This document shows, one piece after another, positions 17,599 through 26,128 of a stretch of DNA of 64,000 bases (the stretch's first letter is position 1; the number at the start of each line of letters is the position of its first letter). The position numbers were made by a program, and so were the translations under genes. The notes beneath the pieces were generated by a model. It saw only the letters and a program-made list of their open reading frames with translations, was not told where the DNA came from and searched no databases. The stretch comes from Bacteroidales bacterium (GTDB lineage Bacteria > Bacteroidota > Bacteroidia > Bacteroidales > P3), in the NCBI GenBank assembly GCA_017479385.1, contig JAFVCE010000005.1, positions 1 through 64,000 on the forward strand, read 5' to 3'.

Positions 17599-18951
17599 AT
17601 GGGTAACCAAAAAAAATATGACGAGTTGAGGCAATCGCACCCCCGAATGGTCTATAAATCATATAGTTATAGCATTACATCCGAGGGTCTACGGCTGGCT
17701 TTCGAGTTCGAAATCGATGCCGAAACGGTGTTCCGCCCCGTGGCTGTGGTCGAAAATCGAAGCTTCCTCGACTTTGCCAAGCCCAAAGAGCTGATGGATG
17801 CTCTGGTGTTCAACATCGGCATGATAGAGCTCATAAGCTACTGGAAATCATTTTGTCCGCCAACCGTCGAGGTGGTTTGTGGCCAGCTCGACGCCTGCGC
17901 CATCGACTTTTGGCGCAAAACCTACTGGCATGGTTTAGGCGAGTTTTTCTACACCAACAACATCGCTACCACCAGCAGCACCTTCATGACCATCGTCGCC
18001 CCAACTCCCGACGGCGCTGCTAAGCCGCTGGCTTGCAACCTCGGACAGGGCTACATTGTGCCCATCGGTGGTGGAAAAGACTCGGTGGTAACCCTCGAAG
18101 CTCTTGCCCACGAAGGCCGCCCGTTGCCGCTCATAATGAACCCACGCGGCGCCACTATAGGCTGCACCGCCGCGGCGGGCTACACCCTGGACGAGGTGGC
18201 CGTTATTCGTCGCACCATCGACCCACTGTTGCTGCAACTCAACGCTGCCGGCTGCCTCAATGGGCACACCCCCTTCTCGGCCATGCTGGCTTTCTACACC
18301 CTGCTGGTGGCTGCCTGTAGCGGCCGCGCCAACATTGCACTCTCTAACGAGAGCAGCGCCAACGAAGCCACTGTGCCAGGCACCGAGGTGAACCACCAAT
18401 ACTCGAAAAGCCTCGAGTTCGAAGACGACTTTCGCCGTTATGTGGCCACACATATAGCACCACAATTCAACTATTTTAGCTTTCTGCGACCGCTTTCGGA
18501 ACTGCAGATTGCCATGCTTTTTGCGCGCCACGAGCGCTACCACGATGTGTTTCGCAGCTGCAACGCCGGCAGCAAAACCGATTCGTGGTGTGGCCACTGC
18601 GCCAAATGCCTCTTTGCTTTCATCATCCTCTCGCCGTTCCTGCCGCCCCAACGGCTCGCCACCATCTTTGGACACAACCTGCTCGACGACGAGAGTTTGC
18701 GCCACGATTTCGACCAACTGACCGGCCGAGCCGAAGTGAAGCCTTTCGAGTGTGTCGGCACTGTGAGCGAGGTGAACAGTGCCCTGAGCATGACCCTCGA
18801 CCGCTGGTATGCCCACACCGCTCGCCCGGCCCTGCTGCGCCACTACGACGCCCAGCCTCCCACCACGCCACTAACCACGCTATTGCCAAACCATAACCTC
18901 GACAGCCACCAAATAGGCCTATTAAAACAATGTATAGAGAAGAACAGCTGA
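17599..18951 (+). CDS. murL: MurL: UDP-MurNAc-L-alanyl-L-glutamate epimerase
   Basis: This 450-residue protein resembles MurL. In Xanthomonas MurL epimerises the terminal L-Glu of UDP-MurNAc-L-Ala-L-Glu to D-Glu, bypassing glutamate racemase. Seen are a PP-loop-like GGGKDS at 157-162, ALSNESSANEATVPG at 247-261 with NHQYSKS after it, and a cysteine cluster CGHCAKC at 331-337. The next gene, overlapping by 22 bp, is a Mur ligase. That is the murL-murD2 arrangement and the strongest support for the call. The start is the ATG at 17599 (MGNQKKYDEL), after a good promoter; earlier in-frame starts would lie in or before that promoter. The protein should be cytoplasmic. Confidence 0.8.
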   Translation: MGNQKKYDELRQSHPRMVYKSYSYSITSEGLRLAFEFEIDAETVFRPVAVVENRSFLDFAKPKELMDALVFNIGMIELISYWKSFCPPTVEVVCGQLDACAIDFWRKTYWHGLGEFFYTNNIATTSSTFMTIVAPTPDGAAKPLACNLGQGYIVPIGGGKDSVVTLEALAHEGRPLPLIMNPRGATIGCTAAAGYTLDEVAVIRRTIDPLLLQLNAAGCLNGHTPFSAMLAFYTLLVAACSGRANIALSNESSANEATVPGTEVNHQYSKSLEFEDDFRRYVATHIAPQFNYFSFLRPLSELQIAMLFARHERYHDVFRSCNAGSKTDSWCGHCAKCLFAFIILSPFLPPQRLATIFGHNLLDDESLRHDFDQLTGRAEVKPFECVGTVSEVNSALSMTLDRWYAHTARPALLRHYDAQPPTTPLTTLLPNHNLDSHQIGLLKQCIEKNS

Positions 18952-20216
18952 GGACCCTTTTCGAGGGCAAAAAAATACTCGTGGCTGGCTATGGTCGCGA
19001 AGGACAGAGCACACACCGCCTTGTCGACTCGCTATGTAGCCGTGCCGAGGTGGTGGTGGCCGACGGCAACGAGGCCATTGCCATCGAGGCAGCACGGGGC
19101 TACGATTTAGTGATGAAATCGCCCGGGGTGCCCATGGCCGTGCTCGACGGCCTCTGCCCAGCCGAGAAGGTGAGCTCGCAGGCCGATATTTTCTTGCAAG
19201 TGTTTGGCGACCAAACGATTGGTGTTACTGGAACAAAGGGCAAATCGACCACCGCCAGCCTCATCCACCACGTGCTTACGGGCTGCGGTTGCCGCTCGCT
19301 GCTGGCTGGCAACATTGGTGTGCCGCTGCTCGACATAGTGCCACAACTTGACAGCACTGCCACCATCGTGGCCGAGCTCTCGTGCCACCAGCTCGAGAAC
19401 ATCAAGTGTGGGCCGCACATTGCCATATTGCTCAATCTTTTTCAAGAGCATTTAGACCACTATCGCGACTACCACGACTACCAGATGGCCAAAATGCAGA
19501 TAGCGCTACGCCAGCACAAGGGCGACTGTTTTTTCTACTCGACCGACAACGCCGACCTCTGTCAGTGCGTGGCCGAATGCCATTGGCAGCTCTCGCAGAC
19601 CGTGTGCCCCTACAGCCAGGCCGAAGCCGAGCTCTCGCCCCTTGCTCGTGCCAAGAGCCCACTCGCCGGCGCCCACAACTTGGGCAATGCCTATGTGGCC
19701 ATGATGGCTACCTCGCTGCTGGGGGTGACCGAGGCCCGGTTCGAACAACAATTGGCCACTTTCGCCCCACTCGAGCACCGCATGGAGCTCGTGGGCACCT
19801 ATGGCGGAGTGACCTACTACAACGACTCTATATCGACCATACCGGCCGCCTGCATTGCCGCCCTCGAGGCCCTGCCTGGGGTCGAAACGCTGATATTGGG
19901 CGGCTACGACCGTGGCATAGACTATGGGCCGCTGGCCGCCTACATAGCCATATCGGGGGTGCGCAACATTGCCTTTGTTGGCCAGGCCGGACGCCGCATT
20001 GCCCAGCTGCTGGCCGCGCAAGGCTATGCCCCAGAACGCTCGATAGATGAGGACGACTATGGCCGCATTGTGGCCTGGTGTGCCGAAGCAACAAGGCCGG
20101 GCGCTGCCTGCCTGCTCTCGCCGGCTGCGGCCAGCTACGACGCTTTTAAAAATTTTGAACAGCGCGGCACAATATTTAAGCAACTTGTGCGTTCTCTAAA
20201 CAACAACGCCAACTAA
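18930..20216 (+). CDS. murD: MurD-type UDP-MurNAc-L-alanine:glutamate ligase (likely MurD2)
   Basis: This 428-residue Mur ligase has the N-terminal Rossmann-like domain (KKILVAGYGREGQSTHRLV), the ATP loop GTKGKST at 101-107, AELSCHQLENIKCGPHIAILLNLFQEHLDHY in place of the usual MurD ELSSFQLE and NITPDHLDRH, and YNDSISTIP before the C-terminal domain with LILGGYDRGIDY. MurD adds glutamate to UDP-MurNAc-L-Ala. The overlap with murL and the altered central motif suggest MurD2, which uses L-Glu and whose product MurL then epimerises. Its use of L-Glu rather than D-Glu is inference. An M20 amidohydrolase gene follows after 16 bp. Confidence 0.85.
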   Translation: MYREEQLRTLFEGKKILVAGYGREGQSTHRLVDSLCSRAEVVVADGNEAIAIEAARGYDLVMKSPGVPMAVLDGLCPAEKVSSQADIFLQVFGDQTIGVTGTKGKSTTASLIHHVLTGCGCRSLLAGNIGVPLLDIVPQLDSTATIVAELSCHQLENIKCGPHIAILLNLFQEHLDHYRDYHDYQMAKMQIALRQHKGDCFFYSTDNADLCQCVAECHWQLSQTVCPYSQAEAELSPLARAKSPLAGAHNLGNAYVAMMATSLLGVTEARFEQQLATFAPLEHRMELVGTYGGVTYYNDSISTIPAACIAALEALPGVETLILGGYDRGIDYGPLAAYIAISGVRNIAFVGQAGRRIAQLLAAQGYAPERSIDEDDYGRIVAWCAEATRPGAACLLSPAAASYDAFKNFEQRGTIFKQLVRSLNNNAN

Positions 20217-20232
20217 AACCACCGTCGCCACC

Positions 20233-21318
20233 ATGCAACCAACCGACATCATAGCCCTGCGCCACCAACTGCACGCCAACCCTGGTCTTTCGGACGAGGA
20301 GCAATTCGCCCACGACGCGGTTGTGGCCCAGTTGCAACAACTACACCCCTCCCAAATTTTCGACCACGTGGGTGGCTACGGCGTGGTGGCCGTGTGGGGA
20401 GCCGACAAAGCAGCGCCCACGGTGGCTTTCAGAGCCGATACCGATGCGCTGCCCATAGGCCACCGCTGCGGTCACGACGGCCACACAGCCACCCTGCTGC
20501 GCCTGGCCCAGATGGTCGACTCCGACCCCACACCAGCCCGCAACGGCAACATCATGCTGCTATGGCAGCCGGCCGAAGAGACCGGCCGCGGAGCCCAACG
20601 GGTGATGGCCAGCGGCGTGCTGCAGCAATACAACATTGTGGCCATCTACGCCATACACAACCTGCCGGGCTACGACTTGGGCCAGGTGGTGGTGGCCCAC
20701 GGCACCTTTGCCACTGCTTCGACCGGCGTGGTCTACCACTTTGGCGGACGCGCCACCCACGCCTCGACCCCCGAACTGGGCCTCAACCCCGGGTTGGCCG
20801 TGGCGCAGCTGGCCGAATATGCCGCCACGCTGGGCCGGCCAGCCTCGTCGGGCCAGTTCTGCCAATCCACGCTCATCTGCCTGCGCGTGGGCGAGCCCGC
20901 CTTCGGCACCTCGGCAGGCCAGGGCGAGGCCATGTTCACCCTCCGCGCCTACGATGACCAGGTTCTCTGCCAAATGCTCCAAAAACTCGGTGCAAAGGCC
21001 GAACAGCTGGCCAACCGCGAGGGGCTGACGCTCGACACGCAGCAGGTCGAACCCTTCGGCGCCACCGTCAACCACGAGCCGGCGGTGAACCTCATCGAGC
21101 GCGTGGCTGGCGCTGCGGTGGCGGTTGCCGAGCCTTTTCGCTGGTCAGAAGACTTCGGGGTCTACCTGCGCCAGTACAATGGGGCCATGTTCGGCATAGG
21201 TTCGGGCCGCGACCACCCCGAGCTGCACCACCCCAGCTACGACTTTCCCGACGCCATTATCGAGCCCACTGCCTCGCTCTTCCACCAGATAGCCGCTGCC
21301 ACCCTCCGGCAAGGCTAA
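20233..21318 (+). CDS. M20 family amidohydrolase (N-acyl amino acid or peptide hydrolase)
   Basis: This 361-residue zinc peptidase-like protein belongs to the M20D amidohydrolases. The opening reads LRHQLHANPGLSDEE. The metal site contains RADTDALPIGHRCGHDGHTA, the catalytic glutamates are in LLWQPAEETGRGAQ, and a HNLPGYDLG segment carries another ligand. A dimerisation lid around residues 165-270 includes GRATHASTPELGLNP. Relatives remove acyl groups from amino acids. It is the third gene of the murL-murD unit, 16 bp downstream. A role in recycling or trimming of wall-derived peptides is possible but unproven. Confidence 0.87.
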   Translation: MQPTDIIALRHQLHANPGLSDEEQFAHDAVVAQLQQLHPSQIFDHVGGYGVVAVWGADKAAPTVAFRADTDALPIGHRCGHDGHTATLLRLAQMVDSDPTPARNGNIMLLWQPAEETGRGAQRVMASGVLQQYNIVAIYAIHNLPGYDLGQVVVAHGTFATASTGVVYHFGGRATHASTPELGLNPGLAVAQLAEYAATLGRPASSGQFCQSTLICLRVGEPAFGTSAGQGEAMFTLRAYDDQVLCQMLQKLGAKAEQLANREGLTLDTQQVEPFGATVNHEPAVNLIERVAGAAVAVAEPFRWSEDFGVYLRQYNGAMFGIGSGRDHPELHHPSYDFPDAIIEPTASLFHQIAAATLRQG

Positions 21319-21680
21319 TGCCAGCCACCCACCTGCCGCAGGGCAAATGTCGCTACGCGCTCGGGCTAAAGTCGAGCCGAAAAGCAAGCCGAAACGGGAG
21401 AACCGTCAGAGATATATCGATAAAACACCGAGTCTGTATGGCTCGGGGAGGGCTTTTCGTCGAATTGCAAATGGCTGAATATCAAGCTTTGTTCGACCTC
21501 AATACGACCTTAACCCCTCTTTAACCCGACCCAACCCCTGTTTTTCAGTCAATTATCGACCCTCAAAAAATGTAAAAAGTGGGGTAAAATTCCCCAAAAA
21601 CGGAATTGTTGTATATCGATAACAACGGTGCGAATGGGTCGCGTGGTGGCGATTTCCGGGCGGGTGGGGGAGGGGCGTTT
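21319..21680. other. Convergent intergenic region, no gene
   Basis: It holds copy B of the 11-bp-unit element (21467-21550) and a small GGGG/CCCC hairpin (21580-21596). No gene is evident. Confidence 0.7.
21467..21550 (-). repeat. Intergenic 11-bp-unit element, copy B
   Basis: On the minus strand it reads GGGTTAAAGAGGGGTTAAGG, then GTCGTATTGAGGTCGAACA, then GCTTGATATTCAG. This is the family order, in inverted orientation to copy A. Confidence 0.8.
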
Positions 21681-22442
21681 TCAGCCCAGCAGGACGTCCA
21701 TAGCCATCATCATCACGAAACCTATGGCAAAGCCGATGGTAGAGAGGTTGGTGTGGCGGCCCTGGGCGGTCTCGGGTATGAGCTCTTCGACAACCACGTA
21801 GAGCATTGCGCCGGCGGCGAAAGCCAGCAGGTAGGGCAGCGCCTGGCCCAGCGCCGAGGCCAGCAGGATGATGGCTACCGAGCCCAGCGGCTCGACCACT
21901 CCGCTCAGGCTGCCGATGAGGAACGAGCGCCAGCGCGAGTTGCCTTCGGCGTGCATGGGCATAGAGATGATGGCCCCTTCGGGTATGTTCTGGATGGCAA
22001 TGCCGATGGCTACCGCCAAGGCGGCGCTGAGGGTGAGCCCCTGGCCTTCGCCGGCAAAGACCACGCCCACGGCCATGCCCTCGGGCAGGTTGTGGATGGT
22101 TACGGCCAGGGCCAGCATGGCGGTGCGCGAGAGGCGGCTGCGCGGGCCTTCGGCTTTCTGCGCTCCGAGGTGCAGGTGGGGCGTTATTTCGTCGATGAGC
22201 AGCAAGAAAGCGATGCCACACATAAAGCCCACGGCGGCCGGCACCACCGAGTGGCTCGCCATGTCGATGCTCGGGATGAGGAGCGACCACACCGAGGCCG
22301 CCACCATAACCCCGCTGGCAAAGCCGAGCAACGCTTTCTGCAGGCGGTCGGGGATGTCGCGCTTCATGAAGAAGACAAACGCCGACCCCAGCATGGTGCC
22401 TGCCAGGGGTAGAAGTATGCCTATCAGTGTGGTGCAGCTCAT
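21681..22442 (-). CDS. ZIP family divalent metal transporter
   Basis: This 253-residue membrane protein has about eight hydrophobic segments and the two ZIP signature metal sites, AVTIHNLPEGMAVG and AIQNIPEGAIISM. The short histidine-containing loop PHLHLG lies between transmembrane segments 3 and 4. Such proteins (ZupT/GufA group) import zinc, and some import iron or manganese, across the inner membrane. There is no clear partner gene. It converges on the amidohydrolase unit across a repeat-bearing gap. Confidence 0.9.
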   Translation of the reverse strand: MSCTTLIGILLPLAGTMLGSAFVFFMKRDIPDRLQKALLGFASGVMVAASVWSLLIPSIDMASHSVVPAAVGFMCGIAFLLLIDEITPHLHLGAQKAEGPRSRLSRTAMLALAVTIHNLPEGMAVGVVFAGEGQGLTLSAALAVAIGIAIQNIPEGAIISMPMHAEGNSRWRSFLIGSLSGVVEPLGSVAIILLASALGQALPYLLAFAAGAMLYVVVEELIPETAQGRHTNLSTIGFAIGFVMMMAMDVLLG

Positions 22443-22665
22443 TGTTTATCAGTGTTTTGTGGGGTGAGGGGCGGCGAGCGTCAGCGAGCCGCATTTGCCA
22501 CCCAAAAGTTTTTGCAAAGATACAAATAAAAAGTCATTCTGCAAAAAAAATGTGAGCAGGCGACCTTTCTGCTTTGTTGGGCGTTGGTGGGTGGCGCTTT
22601 GCTCTGCACACCAATGTTGGGGCGTTTTCTACAATTGTGCCGTGCGCGGCCCGCGACACAAAAAA

Positions 22666-22688
22666 AATGCAGCCTCGTTGGCTGCATT
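22666..22688 (-). terminator. Terminator of tRNA-Gln
   Basis: Perfect 9-bp arms (AATGCAGCC at 22666-22674 and its complement at 22680-22688) with a 5-base loop. On the minus strand a run of eight T follows. It lies 14 bp after the tRNA. Confidence 0.8.
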
Positions 22689-22701
22689 GGGGTGCTTTGT
22701 G

Positions 22702-22772
22702 TTGTCCCACAAGGATTCGAACCTTGGCAAGCAGAACCAAAATCTGATGTGCTACCATTACACCATGGGACA
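22702..22772 (-). tRNA. tRNA-Gln (anticodon UUG)
   Basis: On the minus strand a cloverleaf of about 71 nt can be folded. The acceptor stem TGTCCCA pairs with TGGGACA, the anticodon loop carries TTG between CAGAT-type arms, and the T arm is CAAGG-TTCGAAT-CCTTG. The 3' CCA is not encoded. It is flanked by its own promoter and terminator, so it is a single-gene transcript. Confidence 0.93.
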
Positions 22773-22850
22773 ATCTGATTTGAATATTGAGCTTCGAAAC
22801 TGGCCGTTTCGGCACTCAAAGTTCGCCTCTTTTTCTCTCGAAAGCGGTTG

Positions 22851-22880
22851 CAAAATTACTAATTTTTGCCGATATAGCAA
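22851..22880 (-). promoter_or_regulatory. Promoter of tRNA-Gln
   Basis: On the minus strand TTG (22880-22878), 19 bp, then TAATTTTG (22858-22851). The tRNA starts 78 bp downstream, so the precursor has a long 5' leader. Confidence 0.7.
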
Positions 22881-22928
22881 AATTTTTTTTGCGATGAGTT
22901 GCTGTTTTGTTGTTTAAAACGATGTGAG

Positions 22929-24485
22929 TCAGTGGTTTAAGGTGGCGTAAATTTGTTCGGCAACCTTGATTCCGTCCATCGCAGACGACACAATTCCGCC
23001 CGCGTAGCCTGCTCCTTCGCCGCAAGGATAGAGGTTGCGCAACTGTGTGTGTTGGCCGTCGGGCAGGCGCGGAATGCGCACTGGCGACGAGGTGCGGCTC
23101 TCGACTGCCATGATGGTGGCTTCGGCGGTGAGGAAACCGTGCATTTTGCGGTCGAAGTCGCGAAAACCTTGCTGCAACGCTTCGGCAACAAATGGCGGCA
23201 GTAGCCGGTGTAGTGGCCGAGGGGCGAGCGTGGCCATATAGCCCGAGGCGTTGAGCCGTTGCGACTCGCGCCCGTTGCAGAAGTCGACCAGCCCTTGGGC
23301 GGGGGCAGTGATGGGTTCGCCGGCGGCGGCAAACATGGCCTGTTCCACCTCCTCCTGAAATTCGAGCAACGCCAGCGGGCCGCGGTCGGCATAGGCAGGC
23401 ACGTCGGCAAGGCCCACGCTGACGGCTATGCCACTGTTGGCAAAGGGCGAGTTGCGGCGCGAGTTGCTCATGCCGTTCACCACCTGCTCGCCAGCGGCTG
23501 TGGCAGCGGGCACTATGACGCCGCCAGGACACATACAGAACGAGAACACACCGTGGCCATCGACCTGGGTTACAAGGCTATATGCGGCTGGTGGTAGCAG
23601 TGGCGACAGCTTCTGGGAGTGGTATTGCAGTTGGTTGATGAGCTCTTGGGGATGTTCCACCCTCACGCCGAGGGCGAACGGTTTGGCCTGCAATTCCCAT
23701 CCGCGATGGGCAAAAAGGCGGTATATGTCGCGTGCGGAGTGGCCAGTGGCCAAAACCACGGCGCGCCCTTCGAAACGGGTGCCGTCGGTGCAGGCAACGC
23801 CTTTCACGTTGTTGTCGGAGTCGACAATGAGGTCTGCCACACGGTGGCCAAAATGGTATTCGCCGCCACAGTCGGTCACCGTTTGGCGCATACGGCCGAT
23901 GATGCCGCTCAGGCGGTCGGTGCCAATGTGGGCATGGGCGTCGATAAGGATTTCGGGGTCGGCGCCGTGCTCAATAAATTTGCGCAGCACGTTGCCCACG
24001 TCGCCGCGCTTGGTGCTGCGGGTGTAGAGCTTGCCGTCGCTGTAGGTGCCGGCACCGCCTTCGCCGAAACACCAGTTGCTGTCTGGGTCGACCACGCGGT
24101 CGCGAGTGAGGCGGGCAATGTCGTATTTGCGGTCGCCCACGGCTTTGCCCCGTTCGACGATGATAGGTTTCAGGCCCAGTTCGAGCATTCGCAACGCGGC
24201 GAAGAGGCCTGCCGGACCGGCCCCGACCACCACCACGGGCTCGCCGTTGTGGCACTGGCGGTAGGGCGAGGCGTAGTTGGCGGCAGCCATCGGCTCGGTG
24301 GGGGCATAGACCTCGAGCTGTGCATGGTAGCGCACAGTGCCACGACGCGAGTCGAGGCTGCGGCGAGTCACAACGATGGGGCCTACCTCGTTGGGCGCGA
24401 CGCCGAGGCGTCGCGCCACAGCAAGCCGCCGTTCGCTCTCTATGTGGTATTGCTCGGGTGTGAGGTCTATGTCGAGTCGTTTCAT
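22929..24485 (-). CDS. FAD-dependent dehydrogenase (NAD(FAD)-utilising, YtfN/COG2509-like)
   Basis: This protein of about 518 residues has an N-terminal domain (MKRLDIDLTPEQYHIESERR...), then the FAD loop VVVGAGPAGLFAALRMLELG followed by the acidic strand IIVERG. SNWCFGEGGAGTYSDGKLYTR is a hallmark of this family, as is the cysteine-bearing FSFCMCPGGVIVPA. GEGAGYAGGIVSSAMDGIKVAE closes the FAD fold. Members are widespread and annotated as uncharacterised FAD-dependent dehydrogenases; no substrate is known to me. The ATG at 24485 is preferred to one 42 bases earlier, which would lie upstream of the promoter box. Confidence 0.87.
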   Translation of the reverse strand: MKRLDIDLTPEQYHIESERRLAVARRLGVAPNEVGPIVVTRRSLDSRRGTVRYHAQLEVYAPTEPMAAANYASPYRQCHNGEPVVVVGAGPAGLFAALRMLELGLKPIIVERGKAVGDRKYDIARLTRDRVVDPDSNWCFGEGGAGTYSDGKLYTRSTKRGDVGNVLRKFIEHGADPEILIDAHAHIGTDRLSGIIGRMRQTVTDCGGEYHFGHRVADLIVDSDNNVKGVACTDGTRFEGRAVVLATGHSARDIYRLFAHRGWELQAKPFALGVRVEHPQELINQLQYHSQKLSPLLPPAAYSLVTQVDGHGVFSFCMCPGGVIVPAATAAGEQVVNGMSNSRRNSPFANSGIAVSVGLADVPAYADRGPLALLEFQEEVEQAMFAAAGEPITAPAQGLVDFCNGRESQRLNASGYMATLAPRPLHRLLPPFVAEALQQGFRDFDRKMHGFLTAEATIMAVESRTSSPVRIPRLPDGQHTQLRNLYPCGEGAGYAGGIVSSAMDGIKVAEQIYATLNH

Positions 24486-24514
24486 GGTTCGGTCGGTATG
24501 ATAAAATCGGACTG

Positions 24515-24522
24515 CAAAATTA
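24515..24522 (-). promoter_or_regulatory. -7 box for the FAD dehydrogenase
   Basis: On the minus strand TAATTTTG lies 30 bp before the ATG at 24485, in the gap shared with the divergent murF promoter. Confidence 0.5.
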
Positions 24523-24550
24523 CGCAAAAATCTCGATATGGAAAAAAATA

Positions 24551-24580
24551 TTGCTCATTCGAAAAAAAAGCGTAACTTTG
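24551..24580 (+). promoter_or_regulatory. Promoter of murF
   Basis: TTG (24551-24553), 19 bp, TAACTTTG (24573-24580). The murF ATG is 23 bp downstream. Confidence 0.75.
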
Positions 24581-24602
24581 CAATGTTGAAAAACACGACG
24601 CT

Positions 24603-26000
24603 ATGAAATTGCCCGAAAAACTCAACAGCCTGTACGACATTTACTTGCAGTCGCGACACGTTGTCACCGACAGCCGCGCGGTGACCCAGGGATGTATCTT
24701 TTTTGCCTTTCGCGGGCAAACGTTCGACGCTAACGCCTTCGTGCCACAGGCACTCGAAACTGGTGCCGCAGCCTGTGTCACCACCGACGCCAAGTATGCC
24801 ACCGACCCCCGTTGCTTTGTGGTCGACGACGTGCTGTCCACGCTCCAAAACCTGGCCAGGCTGCATCGCTCGCACCTCGACATACCTGTTGTGGCCATCA
24901 CTGGCACCAACGGCAAGACCACTACCAAAGAGCTGACCCACGCCGTGCTCTCGCGCCGCTATCGCACCCACGCCACGCAGGGCAACCTCAACAACCATAT
25001 TGGGGTGCCGCTCACCCTGCTGGCAACGCCAGCCGACGCCGAGATTGTCATTGTCGAAATGGGTGCGAGCCACCCGGGCGAAATCGAAGACCTCTGCGCC
25101 ATAGCTTCGCCCGACTACGGCCTCATAACCAACTGTGGCACAGCCCACCTCGAAGGCTTCGGCTCGAAAGAAGGGGTGTTCCGTACCAAAACCGAACTCT
25201 ATCGCCACCTAAAAGTTGTGGGTGGAACCATATTTGTTTCGGCCGACGACCAGCGCCTGCTTGCCGAAGCCGAACTCCTGGCCCAGTCGGCCACCTTGAA
25301 CTCTATGTTGCCAGCCTATATGCCCGATATTCCCCTCGCCACCCCCAGCAACGGCCTAACTCTGGTAACCTACGGCAGCAACCCCGAAGCCCAAACCACA
25401 GGCACTTTGGTGGACAGCAACCCCTACATGAAGTTCTACTTCGAAGATGGCGACCACGTATATACCGTTCAGAGTCAGCTCGTTGGTTCCTATAACTTTG
25501 CCAACGCAATGGCCGCCGTATGCATTGGACAGTATTTCGGCGTAGACCTTTTCGACATAAAAGAAGCCATCGAGCAATATGCCCCAGGCAACAACCGCTC
25601 GCAGTTTCGTCGCACCGCCAACAACGCCCTAATACTCGATTGCTACAACGCCAATCCAACCAGCATGGAGTTGGCGCTCAACAACTTTGCCAACTTTTCG
25701 GCCCCCAACCGCTGGGTGGTGCTTGGTGGGATGAAAGAACTGGGGCGCGACAGCGAGCGCGAACACCGCCGTATCTACAACCAGCTGGCCACGCTGCGCT
25801 TCGACCACAATGTGCTTATAGGCCCCGAGTTTGCCCCAGCTGCCGAGGGACGTTGGGGAGACCCACTGCCAGCCATGCAGTGGTTTGCCGACTCTGACCA
25901 AGCCCTCGCCGCCCTCGCCTCGCAGAACGTGCGTGGAGCCACGGTGTTGCTCAAAGGGTCTAACTCGAGCCGCGTCGGAATGGTAGAAAAAGCTTTCTGA
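24603..26000 (+). CDS. murF: UDP-N-acetylmuramoyl-tripeptide--D-Ala-D-Ala ligase
   Basis: This 465-residue Mur ligase adds D-Ala-D-Ala to UDP-MurNAc-tripeptide, the last cytoplasmic amino-acid addition. The N-terminal uridine-binding domain has VTDSRAVTQGCIFFAFRG. The ATP loop is ITGTNGKTTTKEL, and GNLNNHIGVPLTLL and EMGASHPGEIEDL are the usual MurF segments. The C-terminal domain has DCYNANPTSMELAL and VVLGGMKELG, both characteristic. It is transcribed alone from its own promoter, outside any dcw cluster, about 4.4 kb from the murL-murD pair. Confidence 0.94.
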   Translation: MKLPEKLNSLYDIYLQSRHVVTDSRAVTQGCIFFAFRGQTFDANAFVPQALETGAAACVTTDAKYATDPRCFVVDDVLSTLQNLARLHRSHLDIPVVAITGTNGKTTTKELTHAVLSRRYRTHATQGNLNNHIGVPLTLLATPADAEIVIVEMGASHPGEIEDLCAIASPDYGLITNCGTAHLEGFGSKEGVFRTKTELYRHLKVVGGTIFVSADDQRLLAEAELLAQSATLNSMLPAYMPDIPLATPSNGLTLVTYGSNPEAQTTGTLVDSNPYMKFYFEDGDHVYTVQSQLVGSYNFANAMAAVCIGQYFGVDLFDIKEAIEQYAPGNNRSQFRRTANNALILDCYNANPTSMELALNNFANFSAPNRWVVLGGMKELGRDSEREHRRIYNQLATLRFDHNVLIGPEFAPAAEGRWGDPLPAMQWFADSDQALAALASQNVRGATVLLKGSNSSRVGMVEKAF

Positions 26001-26058
26001 CACGACACCATAACATCCTCACTCTCCGCCACCAACGGGCCATCGAAACGGTTTTGAC

Positions 26059-26099
26059 AAAAATAAATTTTGCCAATTGAGTTTTTTGTTGTATCTTTG
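26059..26099 (+). promoter_or_regulatory. Promoter of lepA with shared upstream element
   Basis: TTG (26070-26072), 19 bp, TATCTTTG (26092-26099). The 20 bases 26059-26078 are identical to 58099-58118 in front of tRNA-fMet. Confidence 0.75.
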
Positions 26100-26128
26100 C
26101 ATTTTTAAAAAAGGCTGAAAACTCACCG

